Shown here piece by piece: positions 43,995 to 53,219 of a DNA stretch of 64,000 nt. Both the position numbers and the translations under genes were made by a program. Numbering within the stretch: position 1 is the first letter of the stretch; the number at the start of each line of letters is the position of its first letter. The stretch comes from Defluviitalea phaphyphila (lineage in GTDB: Bacteria; Bacillota; Clostridia; Lachnospirales; Defluviitaleaceae). The notes under the pieces are model-generated. The model ran no database searches and was not told the origin of the DNA. It was given only the letters and a program-made list of their open reading frames with translations. The stretch covers positions 195,344 through 259,343 of the forward strand of contig NZ_JWID01000002.1 in the NCBI RefSeq assembly GCF_001466305.1, read 5' to 3'.

Positions 43995-44948
43995 ATGAAA
44001 ACAAAAGAGATAATTTTAGGATATTTGGGTATTAGATTAAAAAATATTCTTTCTAAGTTGTCAGATTCGGCTTTTGAAAAAATAGAAGAAATTCGATTTA
44101 GGGTTAATAGACCTTTGATAATTTTAAAAGGTGGAGAAAGTTTTTTTATAAGAGGAGATGGGCATTTTTCTAGAAATATAAAACAAGCTTTTATAATTAA
44201 TCAAAAAGATTTAGTAGATACCTTACAAATGATGGGTGAATATTCTTTATATGCTTTCGAGGAAGAAATACGTAATGGATATATTACATTACCAGGAGGG
44301 CATAGAGTAGGACTTGTGGGAAAGGTTGTTATGGAAAATGGAAATTTAAAAACTATGAGATATATAGGAGGAATGAATATTCGTATTTCTCACGAAGTGA
44401 TTGGATGTGCTAATAAAATTATTCCTTATATAATCAATGGAAAAAATATTTATCATACTTTGATTATTTCGCCACCTAAATGTGGGAAAACAACATTACT
44501 TAGAGACTTAATAAGGCAAATTAGTAATGGAATTTCTGATAATTTTATAGGACTTGCTGTAGGAGTAGTTGATGAACGTTCAGAAATAGCTGGATGTTAT
44601 CAAGGAATTCCTCAAAATGATGTGGGAATACGTACTGATGTATTAGATTGCTGTCCAAAAGTAGAAGGAATGAGAATGCTTCTTCGTTCAATGTCTCCAG
44701 ATGTAATTGCTGTAGATGAAATTGGAAAAGTAGAAGATATTTATGCTATAGAAGATGTTATTAATGGAGGAGTAAAGCTTATTTGTACAGTTCATGGTAG
44801 TTCCATATTAGATATACAAAGAAAACCTGTTTTGAAAGAATTAATACAAAAAAAGATATTTGAGAGAATGATTTTGCTAAATTATAAAAATGGTCCTGGA
44901 AGTATAGAAGATATCATAGATGGAACTACATTAAAATCTTTAATATAG
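43995..44948 (+). CDS. spoIIIAA: SpoIIIAA, engulfment-stage ATPase
   Basis: 317-residue mother-cell ATPase of the SpoIIIA-SpoIIQ feeding channel, related to secretion ATPases. Walker A is SPPKCGKTTLLRDL, followed by VVDERSEIAG and SPDVIAVDEIG (Walker B). The N-terminal region carries the KIEEIRFRVNRPL motif. AAAGGAGGA precedes the ATG. It is the first gene of an eight-gene operon with a sigma-E promoter. Confidence 0.96.
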   Translation: MKTKEIILGYLGIRLKNILSKLSDSAFEKIEEIRFRVNRPLIILKGGESFFIRGDGHFSRNIKQAFIINQKDLVDTLQMMGEYSLYAFEEEIRNGYITLPGGHRVGLVGKVVMENGNLKTMRYIGGMNIRISHEVIGCANKIIPYIINGKNIYHTLIISPPKCGKTTLLRDLIRQISNGISDNFIGLAVGVVDERSEIAGCYQGIPQNDVGIRTDVLDCCPKVEGMRMLLRSMSPDVIAVDEIGKVEDIYAIEDVINGGVKLICTVHGSSILDIQRKPVLKELIQKKIFERMILLNYKNGPGSIEDIIDGTTLKSLI

Positions 44949-44963
44949 GAGGATCAAATTAAT

Positions 44964-45482
44964 ATGATAAAGCTAATAGGTGCTTTATTGATTATAGGAG
45001 GAAGTACTTTTATTGGTTTTTTAATAGATAAATTAGAGAGATATAGAATGAATGATTTAAAAAATTTACAACGAGCACTCATATTTTTAAAAGGTGAAAT
45101 AGATTATATGATTACACCTTTGCCTGTAGCAATGGAACAAGTAGGAAATAGAATAGGAGATAATATTGGACAGATATTTATTTATGCAGGTAAACAGATG
45201 ATGAAAAAAACAGGATATACAGTTACTGAAATATGGAAAGAATCAGTAAATTCACATATAGATAATACATATTTATCCAAGGAAGATAAAAATATACTTT
45301 TATCTCTTGGAAATGCTTTAGGATATTTAGATAAAGAAATGCAAAAAAATAATATTGATTTAAGCATCTTATATTTAAAAGAAGAAATAAAAAGATTAGA
45401 TATGCATCATCAAAAAAATGGACGACTATATAGAAGTTTAGGAATTTTAGGTGGGCTATTAATAGTAATACTATTATATTGA
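44964..45482 (+). CDS. spoIIIAB: SpoIIIAB
   Basis: 172 residues, stage III sporulation protein of the channel complex. It has an N-terminal membrane helix, a helical GspF-like body beginning LERYRMNDLKNLQRAL, and a C-terminal hydrophobic segment (GILGGLLIVILLY). It probably acts as the inner-membrane platform for SpoIIIAA. Spacing of 15 bases to its neighbour. Confidence 0.95.
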   Translation: MIKLIGALLIIGGSTFIGFLIDKLERYRMNDLKNLQRALIFLKGEIDYMITPLPVAMEQVGNRIGDNIGQIFIYAGKQMMKKTGYTVTEIWKESVNSHIDNTYLSKEDKNILLSLGNALGYLDKEMQKNNIDLSILYLKEEIKRLDMHHQKNGRLYRSLGILGGLLIVILLY

Positions 45483-45495
45483 TGGAGGGAAATTT

Positions 45496-45690
45496 ATGGA
45501 TATTACAATAGTATTTAGAATTGCTGCTGTGGGGATTTTGGTTTCGGTTTTAAATCAAGTATTAATCCGTTCTGGGAGAGAAGAACAAGCAATGCTTACC
45601 ACTTTAGCCGGATTAGTTGTAGTGCTTTTTTGGATTATTCAATACATAAGTGATTTATTTAATACAGTTCAAGCTTTATTTCAATTATAG
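45496..45690 (+). CDS. spoIIIAC: SpoIIIAC
   Basis: 64-residue protein of two membrane helices, the normal size. The typical segment is LNQVLIRSGREEQAMLTTLAG. It is related to SpoIIIAD and probably oligomerises in the mother-cell membrane beneath the channel. GGAGGG precedes the ATG. Confidence 0.95.
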   Translation: MDITIVFRIAAVGILVSVLNQVLIRSGREEQAMLTTLAGLVVVLFWIIQYISDLFNTVQALFQL

Positions 45691-45701
45691 GAGATGAAAG
45701 A

Positions 45702-46088
45702 ATGGAAATAGGGAAAATTGTTATTATTGGATTAATCTCTGTTATGTTGGGATTAATATTAAAAAAGCAAAATCCTGAATGGGGTATGTATATAAGAGTT
45801 ATAACAGGAATCCTTATTTTTTTTATTATCGCAGAAAAGTTAGGTGTAGTAATAGATATTATAAAAAAAATGAGTGACAAAATAGATATAGATTTGGTAT
45901 ACATAGGAATCATTTTTAAAGTTTTAGGGATTACATATATTTCTGAATTTGGAGCACAACTTTGTAAAGATGCCGGAGAATCGTCTATAGCATCTAAAAT
46001 TGAATTTGCAGGTAAAGTATTTATTATTACTGTATCTGCACCAATTATGCTAGCGTTAATGGATATAATAACAAGAATTATTCCATAG
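45702..46088 (+). CDS. spoIIIAD: SpoIIIAD
   Basis: 128 residues with about four membrane helices. The SpoIIIAC/AD signature is ITYISEFGAQLCKDAGESSIASKIEFAGK, here split by context into ISEFGAQLCKDAGE and IEFAGKVFI. A component of the mother-cell side of the channel. 11-base gaps separate it from both neighbours. Confidence 0.95.
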   Translation: MEIGKIVIIGLISVMLGLILKKQNPEWGMYIRVITGILIFFIIAEKLGVVIDIIKKMSDKIDIDLVYIGIIFKVLGITYISEFGAQLCKDAGESSIASKIEFAGKVFIITVSAPIMLALMDIITRIIP

Positions 46089-46099
46089 GAGTTGTTGAT

Positions 46100-47266
46100 A
46101 TGGGGATACAAAAGATATTTATTATATTTTTTATAATTTTGATAATGCCTCAATGTATTTATGGAGAACAGGTAGAAGAATTATTGGACAAACAGTTAGA
46201 AAATATTAATTTTTCATCTATTGAAGATACTATAACTAAAATAAAAAACCAAACGGAAAATCCATATTTAGAAAAATTTAGTTTTAAAGAAATAGTAACG
46301 AAAGCTGTTAAGGGAGAGATAGATTTTTCTATACATAATATTATAAAAGGGATTATAGCACTATTTACTTATGAAGTAAAAAGTTACATAGGGTTTATTG
46401 GAAAGCTCTTAATTATTTCTATGTTTTGTGCTTTGCTTAGTAATTTAGCAGAATCTTTTCAAAGCAAATCCACATCTCAAGTAGGCTTTTATGTATGCTA
46501 CATGGTCATTATTATTCTTCTTTTGCAATCTTTTCAAATTGCTCTTCAAGTGTCAAGTTCTGCAATTGAAAATATGGTACTTATTATGCAATCAGCGATG
46601 CCTATGTTATTAAGTTTAATGATGACATCAGGAGCAGTAACTACGGGAACTATTTTTGAACCGGTTATTTTACTTTCTATCCAAACAATTGCTATGTTTA
46701 TAAGTGAGCTTTTATTGCCAATTATTTTTTTAACTGTTGTATTAGCAATTATAAATTCTCTCTCTAAAAAAGAAGTTTTAAAAAAAATGTTAGAGTTGTT
46801 TTGGGAAATTATAGATTGGATACTTAAAGGACTTACTACTTTGTTTATTGGTATTATGGCTATACATGGGCTCACAACACCTATTTTAGATGGAGTTGTA
46901 AATAATACAGCAAAGCAAGCGGTAGAAACTTTTATACCAATAGTAGGAAAAACTTTAACAGGAGCTGTAGATATCGTAATGAATTGTTCAATGCTCATAA
47001 AGAATGCTGTAGGAGTAGGGGCTATTATATTACTTTGTATTTATTGTGTCATTCCGTTAATAAAAATGACAATATTTTTATTTATTTATAAAATAATAGC
47101 AGCTCTTATACAGCCTATATCTGAAAAAAGAATTGTAGAATGTATATCTAATATGGGGGAAGCTTGTACAAGATTATTTACGTCTATAATAACAGTTAAT
47201 ATTTTATTTATTATATCAATTACTATATTAGTTGGAGTAGGTAATATGGTTTCTATGATAAGGTAG
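46100..47266 (+). CDS. spoIIIAE: SpoIIIAE
   Basis: 388-residue membrane protein with a cleavable-type signal peptide (IFIIFFIILIMPQCIYGE) and about seven membrane helices after residue 90. The segment MQSAMPMLLSLMMTSGAVTT is typical. It probably forms the transport core of the SpoIIIA complex. GAGTTG before the ATG is a moderate ribosome-binding site. Confidence 0.95.
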   Translation: MGIQKIFIIFFIILIMPQCIYGEQVEELLDKQLENINFSSIEDTITKIKNQTENPYLEKFSFKEIVTKAVKGEIDFSIHNIIKGIIALFTYEVKSYIGFIGKLLIISMFCALLSNLAESFQSKSTSQVGFYVCYMVIIILLLQSFQIALQVSSSAIENMVLIMQSAMPMLLSLMMTSGAVTTGTIFEPVILLSIQTIAMFISELLLPIIFLTVVLAIINSLSKKEVLKKMLELFWEIIDWILKGLTTLFIGIMAIHGLTTPILDGVVNNTAKQAVETFIPIVGKTLTGAVDIVMNCSMLIKNAVGVGAIILLCIYCVIPLIKMTIFLFIYKIIAALIQPISEKRIVECISNMGEACTRLFTSIITVNILFIISITILVGVGNMVSMIR

Positions 47267-47274
47267 GTGATAAT

Positions 47275-47895
47275 ATGATTTATTTATTTGGAGATTGGAT
47301 AAAAAATATTGCTTTTTTTGTAATTTTTTCGGAGTTTATTCAAATGTTAATGCCAGAAGGGCATTTTAGAAAATATATTAAAATGATATTAAGTCTTATT
47401 TTAATATTGATATTGATTAGACCTATAATGTCTATATTTTTTAAGAGTGAAGATGAATTTTATAATTTAATTAAACTAAATCAATTAGAAATAGAGAAAC
47501 AAAGCATATTAAATGAAAGTAGTTATATTACTAATAAACAAGATGAACTTATCATGGAAACATATAAATTAAAACTTAAAAATCAAATAGATAAATTAAT
47601 AGAAGGAAATATAGATGCCCAAGCAGATGTTGTGGAAATTATTGTAAACGAAAATAAAAAAGATGAAAATTTTGGGAATATTGAGGAAGTATATATTGTT
47701 ATTAAGGAAGAAGAGGAATCAAATGGTATTAAAATAAATGAAATTGAGCCTATAAAAATTAATATAAAAAAAGAAAAAGTGAAAGAAGAAATAGGAATTA
47801 AAAATACAGAGTTAGAAAAAAATATAAAAAATTTATTAATTAACTTCTATAATTTGTCCAGTGATAATATATATATTACTGTACAAAAGAAATAA
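47275..47895 (+). CDS. spoIIIAF: SpoIIIAF
   Basis: 206 residues, with two N-terminal membrane helices (about 10-30 and 38-55) and an extracytoplasmic ring-building-type domain. The motif MLMPEGHFRKYIKMILSLILILILI is typical, seen as LMPEGHFRKYIKM. The C-terminal half is charged. Its neighbours set the assignment firmly. Confidence 0.93.
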   Translation: MIYLFGDWIKNIAFFVIFSEFIQMLMPEGHFRKYIKMILSLILILILIRPIMSIFFKSEDEFYNLIKLNQLEIEKQSILNESSYITNKQDELIMETYKLKLKNQIDKLIEGNIDAQADVVEIIVNENKKDENFGNIEEVYIVIKEEEESNGIKINEIEPIKINIKKEKVKEEIGIKNTELEKNIKNLLINFYNLSSDNIYITVQKK

Positions 47896-47909
47896 TAGAG
47901 GTGAACTAT

Positions 47910-48518
47910 ATGGAAAAATTAAAAGAATGGTTAAAATTATTTCATAAAGGGAATAATAAACTGTTATCAAACATATTATTTATAATTGGAATAGGAATTT
48001 TATTTATATTCTTAGGGAATACAGCTTTTGATAATATACCATATTCAACAAAAGATGAACAAATAAATAATAGTAATATTGGTAATAATAATGTGATAGT
48101 AGAAGACACAACGAAATCTTTTGAAGAAGAGATGGAAGAAAGAGTTAAAAGAATCTTATCTAAGATGGAAGGAGTAGGTACAGTTGAAGTGATGATTACT
48201 ACTTCTTATGGGAAAGAAGTTTTTATAGCAGAAGATAATAATTCTACTTATTCCTTAACAAAAGAAGAAGATAATGAAGGAGGGCAAAGGGTAATACAAA
48301 ATGAAGATGTACAGACTAAAATCGTTATGAAAAGTCAAGAGTCAGGGTCTACTGAACCAGTTATATTAAAAGAAAAACAACCAGAGGTAAAAGGAGTATT
48401 AATTTTAGCAGAGGGGGGAGAAGATCCAAGAATAAAACAGAAATTAACAACAGCAGTTCAAACATTATTAGATGTTCCTGCACATAAAGTACAGGTATTT
48501 AAAATTAATAATAAATAA
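47910..48518 (+). CDS. spoIIIAG: SpoIIIAG
   Basis: About 202 residues, with one membrane helix (about 22-42) and a periplasmic-like domain (KRILSKMEGVGTVEVMITT; KGVLILAEGGEDPRIKQKL) that in B. subtilis forms a large ring in the intermembrane space. AGAGGTGA selects ATG 47910 over GTG 47901. Confidence 0.94.
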   Translation: MEKLKEWLKLFHKGNNKLLSNILFIIGIGILFIFLGNTAFDNIPYSTKDEQINNSNIGNNNVIVEDTTKSFEEEMEERVKRILSKMEGVGTVEVMITTSYGKEVFIAEDNNSTYSLTKEEDNEGGQRVIQNEDVQTKIVMKSQESGSTEPVILKEKQPEVKGVLILAEGGEDPRIKQKLTTAVQTLLDVPAHKVQVFKINNK

Positions 48519-48531
48519 GGGGGATGGGTTT

Positions 48532-49269
48532 ATGTTTGTAATAAAAAGAAATCAAATTATTGTTACAGCTTTAGTAGCTATGATTGCTATTGCTTCATAT
48601 TTAAATTATACAGATAAGAGCCAAATGGATGATGTAGGAGTTATTTATGATGATGAATTAGATATATCCTCAATTATACCAGATGATGCTTCCATTATGG
48701 AAACTATGGAGCCAGTAGAAACTTCAGATCAATCACAAGGAATTATAGGAGAGGCATTAACAAATGATCCAGATATATTAATATCAGAGGATATTGAAGA
48801 TAATGAAAATAATGATGAAGAATCTTTAGAAACTTCTAATATAGAAGAAGATACAACTCAAGTTTCTAAAGAAGAAGATCCAGGAGCAGCAGTTTTTGTA
48901 AATAGTAATTTAGATACACCTTATTTTGCACAAGCTAAATTAGATAGAGAACAAGCAAGAGCGAAAGAAAAAGAACTTTTAACACAAATTTTAAATAACG
49001 AAGATATCGAAAAAGAACAAAAATCAAAAGCAGCAGAAGAAATGTTAAAATTACAAAAAAGAATAGAAAAGGAATCAGCTACAGAATCTATGATTGAAGC
49101 AAAAGGTTTTACAGAAGTATATGTAAGGATTAGTGATGATAGAGTAGATGTAGTAATTAATAAAGAAAAATTAACTGAACAAGAACTTGCTCAAATAGAA
49201 AGTATAGTTAGAGGAGCAACAGGATTTGATGTGGATAAAATTCAAATTATTCCTTTAAAATCAAAATAA
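48532..49269 (+). CDS. spoIIIAH: SpoIIIAH
   Basis: 245 residues. An N-terminal membrane helix (IIVTALVAMIAIASYL), a long acidic linker (~30-125) and a YscJ/FliF-like domain (~150-245) containing ARAKEKELLTQILNN and GFTEVYVRISDD. It binds forespore SpoIIQ across the septum in B. subtilis. spoIIQ is not in this window. AAGGGGGATGGG selects ATG 48532. Confidence 0.95.
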   Translation: MFVIKRNQIIVTALVAMIAIASYLNYTDKSQMDDVGVIYDDELDISSIIPDDASIMETMEPVETSDQSQGIIGEALTNDPDILISEDIEDNENNDEESLETSNIEEDTTQVSKEEDPGAAVFVNSNLDTPYFAQAKLDREQARAKEKELLTQILNNEDIEKEQKSKAAEEMLKLQKRIEKESATESMIEAKGFTEVYVRISDDRVDVVINKEKLTEQELAQIESIVRGATGFDVDKIQIIPLKSK

Positions 49270-49276
49270 AAGTAAT

Positions 49277-49304
49277 TTGCAAATCAAAATAAATCTGTTA
49301 TAAT
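49277..49304 (+). promoter_or_regulatory. Sigma-A promoter of the asp23 gene
   Basis: TTGCAA (49277-49282), a 16-base spacer and TATAAT (49299-49304) with TG at 49296-49297 (extended -10). Confidence 0.75.
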
Positions 49305-49338
49305 ATTTTTAAAGTGTACATATATAGGAGGAATATGA

Positions 49339-49758
49339 ATGGACGAAAGAAATGCTTATACAATGGATAATATAAATCAAATAGGGCAAATTCAGATTGC
49401 TGATGAAGTAATCGCTATTATTGCTGGATTATCTGCAACTGAAGTTGAAGGAGTTGCAGGAATGTCTGGGAATTTTGCAGGAGGAATTGCTGAAATTCTC
49501 GGTAAAAAAAATTTGACAAAAGGAGTTAAAGTTGAGGTCGGAGAAAGTGAAGTATCTATTGATTTATCTTTAGTAATTAAATTTGGATTTAAAATTCCTG
49601 AAGTTGCTGCTGCTGTTCAAAGTAAAGTAAAAAATGCTGTTAAAACGATGACTGGACTTTCGGTTATAGAAATTAACTTGCATATTACAGGAGTTTATTT
49701 CGATAAAAACAAATCTAATAATGTAAATGGAGAAAATGAAGTTTTAAATCATAATTAA
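49339..49758 (+). CDS. Asp23/Gls24 family envelope-stress protein (YqhY-like)
   Basis: 139 residues. Family features are GQIQIADEVIAIIAGLSATEVEGVAGM, seen as QIADEVIAIIAGLSA, then GVKVEVGESEVSIDLSLVI and the end INLHITGVYF. Proteins at this locus (YqhY) are linked with lipid metabolism control in B. subtilis, next to accBC, which is absent here. AGGAGG at 49327 selects ATG 49339. It has its own promoter and terminator. Confidence 0.92.
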   Translation: MDERNAYTMDNINQIGQIQIADEVIAIIAGLSATEVEGVAGMSGNFAGGIAEILGKKNLTKGVKVEVGESEVSIDLSLVIKFGFKIPEVAAAVQSKVKNAVKTMTGLSVIEINLHITGVYFDKNKSNNVNGENEVLNHN

Positions 49759-49760
49759 AA

Positions 49761-49802
49761 AATTAACCCTTAAATATAGTACACTATATTTAAGGGTTAA
49801 TT
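49761..49802 (+). terminator. Hairpin terminator after asp23
   Basis: A perfect 20-base inverted repeat (49761-49780 with 49783-49802). The downstream T-tract is short. Confidence 0.75.
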
Positions 49803-49882
49803 TAAGTATTTAAGTTATTTATATAATATTTATAAACTTTAAATTTAAATATGTTTTACAAAAGAATCCGAGGAGGAATGAA

Positions 49883-50308
49883 ATGAGTCGTAGAAAAATA
49901 AGAGAACATATATTTACATTGTTATTTCAAAAAGAATTTGCAAGAAGTAGTGAAGAACAAGAGAGAATAGATTTATATTTTGAACAGCATCCAAATATTA
50001 AAGAAGAAGATAAAGAATTTATTATAAACGAATTTAAAAATATTACTCAAAAATTGAGTGAAATTGATGATTTATTATCTCAATATTCTATAGGGTGGAA
50101 GATCGAGAGAATGTCGAGAGTAGATTTATCTATTTTTAGAGTTGCTATATATGAAATGTATTATGATGAAGATGTTCCTAAAAGTGTTGCAATAAATGAA
50201 GCTGTTGAATTAGCAAAAAAATATAGTAGTGATGAAGCTCCTGCATTTATAAATGGAGTACTTGGGAAAATAGCTTCTTCTGTAAAAGAGGTAGATTATG
50301 AAAAATAA
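49883..50308 (+). CDS. nusB: Transcription antitermination factor NusB
   Basis: 141-residue all-helical protein which, with NusE/S10, binds boxA of rRNA transcripts. It has SRRKIREHIFTLLFQKEF, MSRVDLSIFRVAIYEM and PKSVAINEAVELAKKYS, all standard. GAGGAGGA precedes the ATG. The last bases overlap xseA by 11. Confidence 0.96.
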   Translation: MSRRKIREHIFTLLFQKEFARSSEEQERIDLYFEQHPNIKEEDKEFIINEFKNITQKLSEIDDLLSQYSIGWKIERMSRVDLSIFRVAIYEMYYDEDVPKSVAINEAVELAKKYSSDEAPAFINGVLGKIASSVKEVDYEK

Positions 50309-51515
50309 AAAAGTTTTTACTGTATCAGATATTAATAAATACATAAAAGCATTAATTAATATGGATTATATTTTAAATAATATTTGTGTTAAGGGAGAAA
50401 TATCTAATTTTAAAAAACATACATCTGGACATATATATTTTACGTTAAAAGATGAATATAGTGCTATTTCTTGTGTAATGTTTAGAAGTAGTGCTGCCTC
50501 TCTTACATTTCAACCTGAAAATGGGATGCAAATAATAGTAAAAGGATCTGTTTCAGTATATGAAAAAACAGGACAATATCAAATATATGTAAATAAAATA
50601 GAAAAAGAAGGAAGAGGAGCACTTTATGAGGCTTTTGAAAAGCTTAAACAAAGATTAGAAAAAGAAGGACTATTTTCTAAAGAAAATAAAAAACCTATTC
50701 CTTCTTTTCCTAAATGTATAGGTATTATTACTTCTCCAACTGGAGCAGCTGTTAGAGATATAATTCATGTTTCTAAAAGAAGAAATCCAAGTATTTCCTT
50801 AGTAATTTATCCTACAATCGTTCAAGGTAAGGAAGCTCCAGATAGCATAGCCAATGCGATATATGATATGAATAAATGGGGGAAAGCAGATGTATTAATT
50901 GTAGGAAGAGGAGGAGGTTCTATTGAAGATCTTTGGGCTTTTAATGAAGAAGTTGTAGCAAGGGCTATTTATGATTCTAAAATTCCTATTATTTCTGCAG
51001 TAGGACATGAAATCGATTTTACAATAGCAGATTTTGTAGCAGATTTAAGAGCTCCAACGCCTTCAGCAGGAGCTGAAATAGCTGTTCCTTTGAGAGATGA
51101 ATATATATCGAAAATTTCGAATCTTAAAAAAATTTTAAATCAATCTATAGAGTATAAAATTAATGAAAGTGTAAATACCCTTATGGAGATTCAAAATAGG
51201 TTACCTTTTAGAAGACCATTAGATTTTATTTATAAAAGACAGCAAGAATTAGATAATCTTGAAAAATTTTTACATAAAAATATAAATGATAAATTAAAAA
51301 ATTATAAGAATCAATTCCTTCATAAAATAAAAACTTTAGAAACTTTATCTCCTTTAAATATATTAATGAGAGGTTATTCTATTACAACTAATGAAAAAGG
51401 GAATACTATATCCTCTATTAATGATATACAAGTTAATGAAAATATTAATGTTCGTGTGAAAGATGGAATTATTTACGGATATGTTAAAGGAACTCAAAAA
51501 GAAGAGGAGAGATAA
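50298..51515 (+). CDS. xseA: Exodeoxyribonuclease VII large subunit
   Basis: 405 residues. An N-terminal OB fold (VKGEISNFKKHTSGHIYFTLKD) is followed by the catalytic core with ITSPTGAAVRDI, GRGGGSIEDLWAFNEE and SAVGHEIDFTIADFVADLRAPTPSAGAE shown in part, and a C-terminal coiled-coil. With XseB it degrades single-stranded DNA. It overlaps nusB and is followed at once by xseB. Confidence 0.97.
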   Translation: MKNKKVFTVSDINKYIKALINMDYILNNICVKGEISNFKKHTSGHIYFTLKDEYSAISCVMFRSSAASLTFQPENGMQIIVKGSVSVYEKTGQYQIYVNKIEKEGRGALYEAFEKLKQRLEKEGLFSKENKKPIPSFPKCIGIITSPTGAAVRDIIHVSKRRNPSISLVIYPTIVQGKEAPDSIANAIYDMNKWGKADVLIVGRGGGSIEDLWAFNEEVVARAIYDSKIPIISAVGHEIDFTIADFVADLRAPTPSAGAEIAVPLRDEYISKISNLKKILNQSIEYKINESVNTLMEIQNRLPFRRPLDFIYKRQQELDNLEKFLHKNINDKLKNYKNQFLHKIKTLETLSPLNILMRGYSITTNEKGNTISSINDIQVNENINVRVKDGIIYGYVKGTQKEEER

Positions 51516-51516
51516 A

Positions 51517-51768
51517 ATGCCAAGGAAAAAACGTTTAAATTTTGAAGAAAGCTTAAAACGTTTAGAAGAAATAGTAGAATTATTGGAAAAAGAAGATATT
51601 ACTTTAGAGGATTCCTTAAAATATTACAAAGAAGGAATAGAGTTATCTTCTTTTTGTTCTAAAGAATTAGAAGAAGCAGAAAAGCAAGTAATGATATTAC
51701 AAAAAAATACAGAAGGGAAATTCGTTAAAAAAACTTTTGATATGCAGGAGGAGAATGATGAATTTTAA
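51517..51768 (+). CDS. xseB: Exodeoxyribonuclease VII small subunit
   Basis: 83 residues, helical hairpin partner of XseA. The core LNFEESLKRLEEIVELLE, the DITLEDSLKYYKEGI and the LEEAEKQV segments are typical. GAGGAGA selects ATG 51517. It overlaps ispA by 11 bases. Confidence 0.95.
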   Translation: MPRKKRLNFEESLKRLEEIVELLEKEDITLEDSLKYYKEGIELSSFCSKELEEAEKQVMILQKNTEGKFVKKTFDMQEENDEF

Positions 51769-52645
51769 AAATGAATTAAAACAAAAAGTTGATATTATTA
51801 ATAAACATCTTGATAAAATATTAATAGAGGAAAAAAATTCTCCTGCTAAAATTATATATGAATCTATAAAATATAGTACTTTTGCAGGTGGGAAAAGACT
51901 TAGACCTATTTTAATGTTATCGGCATTTGAAACTGTAGGGGGAACAGGAGAAATAATTTATCCATTTGCTTGTGCTATAGAAATGATTCATACATATTCT
52001 TTAATTCATGATGATCTTCCAGCTATGGATAATGATGATTATAGGAGAGGAAAGTTAACAAATCATAAAGTATATGGAGAGGGTATAGCTATTTTAACAG
52101 GAGATGCTCTTTTAAATTTAGCTTTTGAAACGATGATAAAAACCACTAAAGATTATTTTTCAAAGGAAGCTATTGATGCCATGGAAATTATTGCAAAGGC
52201 AGCAGGAATAGATGGCATGATAGGAGGACAAGTTGTAGATTTAATTTCTGAAAATAAAAAAGTAGATATGGATACAATAAATTTTATATATAAAAATAAA
52301 ACAACAGCTATTATTCAGGCATCTTTAAAAGCAGGGGGAATATTAGGAAAGGGAAACGAAAAACAAATAAATGCCTTAGAAAAATTCGGATATTGTATTG
52401 GAATGGCTTTTCAAATTCAAGATGATATATTAGATATAATAAGTACTCAAGAAAAATTAGGGAAACCTATTAAAAGTGATGAAAGAAATGGAAAGGCTAC
52501 TTTTGTTTCTTTAAAGGGATTAGATGTTTCTAAAAAATATGTAGAAGAACTTTCTAAAAAAGCTATAGACAATTTAGGAGAATTTAAAGAAAATGCACAG
52601 TTTTTATGTTGGCTATCAGAATATTTAATGTCTCGCACTTATTAA
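51758..52645 (+). CDS. ispA: Geranyl/farnesyl diphosphate synthase
   Basis: 295-residue polyprenyl synthetase. First Asp-rich motif HDDLPAMDNDDYRRG with GGKRLRP before it, and second motif FQIQDDILD. Product chain length (C10-C15) is suggested by the position next to dxs. AGGAGG at 51746 selects ATG 51758. The insertion of two residues in the first Asp-rich motif (DDxxxxD) is the bacterial type. Confidence 0.95.
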   Translation: MNFKNELKQKVDIINKHLDKILIEEKNSPAKIIYESIKYSTFAGGKRLRPILMLSAFETVGGTGEIIYPFACAIEMIHTYSLIHDDLPAMDNDDYRRGKLTNHKVYGEGIAILTGDALLNLAFETMIKTTKDYFSKEAIDAMEIIAKAAGIDGMIGGQVVDLISENKKVDMDTINFIYKNKTTAIIQASLKAGGILGKGNEKQINALEKFGYCIGMAFQIQDDILDIISTQEKLGKPIKSDERNGKATFVSLKGLDVSKKYVEELSKKAIDNLGEFKENAQFLCWLSEYLMSRTY

Positions 52646-52657
52646 GGAGGATTTATT

Positions 52658-53101
52658 TTGCAAGAAATTGAAGCAATTTTTCGTAATGATATTCTAAAAG
52701 TATCGATTTTAGCTTGGTTTATAGCACAGATGTTGAAAATGATAATAGTATTAATACAAAGTAAAAAAATAGATTTTTCAAGATTAATTGGAGCAGGAGG
52801 AATGCCAAGTTCTCATTCAGCTTTTGTTATGTCTATGTGTATAGCAGTTGGAGAAAAGGTAGGATATGAAAGTCCGCTTTTTGGAGTAAGTTTAGTTATT
52901 GGATTAATTGTTATGTATGATGCAGCGGGAGTTAGACGAGCTGCAGGAAAACAAGCAGCCGTTTTAAATAAAATCATAAGAGAAATTGAACATTCGGAAT
53001 TTCATTTTGAAGAAAGATTAAAAGAACTTTTAGGACATACTCCTATAGAAGTATTAGCAGGAGCTTTATTGGGAATTATAATTGCATTGATCTATACATA
53101 G
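52658..53101 (+). CDS. Divergent PAP2 family protein (DUF212, YuiD-like)
   Basis: 147-residue membrane protein with three or four helices. It has the motif GGMPSSHSAFV, then MYDAAGVRRAAGKQA and HTPIEVLAGALLG, characteristic of DUF212, a remote relative of acid phosphatases. Substrate unknown, though a lipid diphosphate is conceivable between ispA and dxs. TTG start after AAGGAGGA. Confidence 0.9.
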   Translation: MQEIEAIFRNDILKVSILAWFIAQMLKMIIVLIQSKKIDFSRLIGAGGMPSSHSAFVMSMCIAVGEKVGYESPLFGVSLVIGLIVMYDAAGVRRAAGKQAAVLNKIIREIEHSEFHFEERLKELLGHTPIEVLAGALLGIIIALIYT

Positions 53102-53102
53102 T

Positions 53103-53124
53103 AAGGCGAACGTTGTTCGCCTTT
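53103..53124 (+). terminator. Hairpin terminator before dxs
   Basis: AAGGCGAAC (53103-53111), loop GTT, GTTCGCCTT (53115-53123), followed by TAATATTT. GC-rich stem in an AT-rich setting. Confidence 0.7.
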
Positions 53125-53142
53125 AATATTTAGATTATAAAC

Positions 53143-53172
53143 TTGAAAAAAAGTATAAAAAGAAGTTACAAT
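53143..53172 (+). promoter_or_regulatory. Candidate sigma-A promoter of dxs
   Basis: TTGAAA (53143-53148), an 18-base spacer and TACAAT (53167-53172), ~48 bases before the TTG start. Confidence 0.5.
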
Positions 53173-53219
53173 AATATAGAATAAAATAAATACGGTTTTT
53201 TAAGAAAGAAGGTATTATA

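Noticed and set aside
45659-46153. 164-codon open frame on the minus strand
   Set aside because: It is antisense to spoIIIAD and the start of spoIIIAE, both certain, and is explained by their hydrophobic codon composition.
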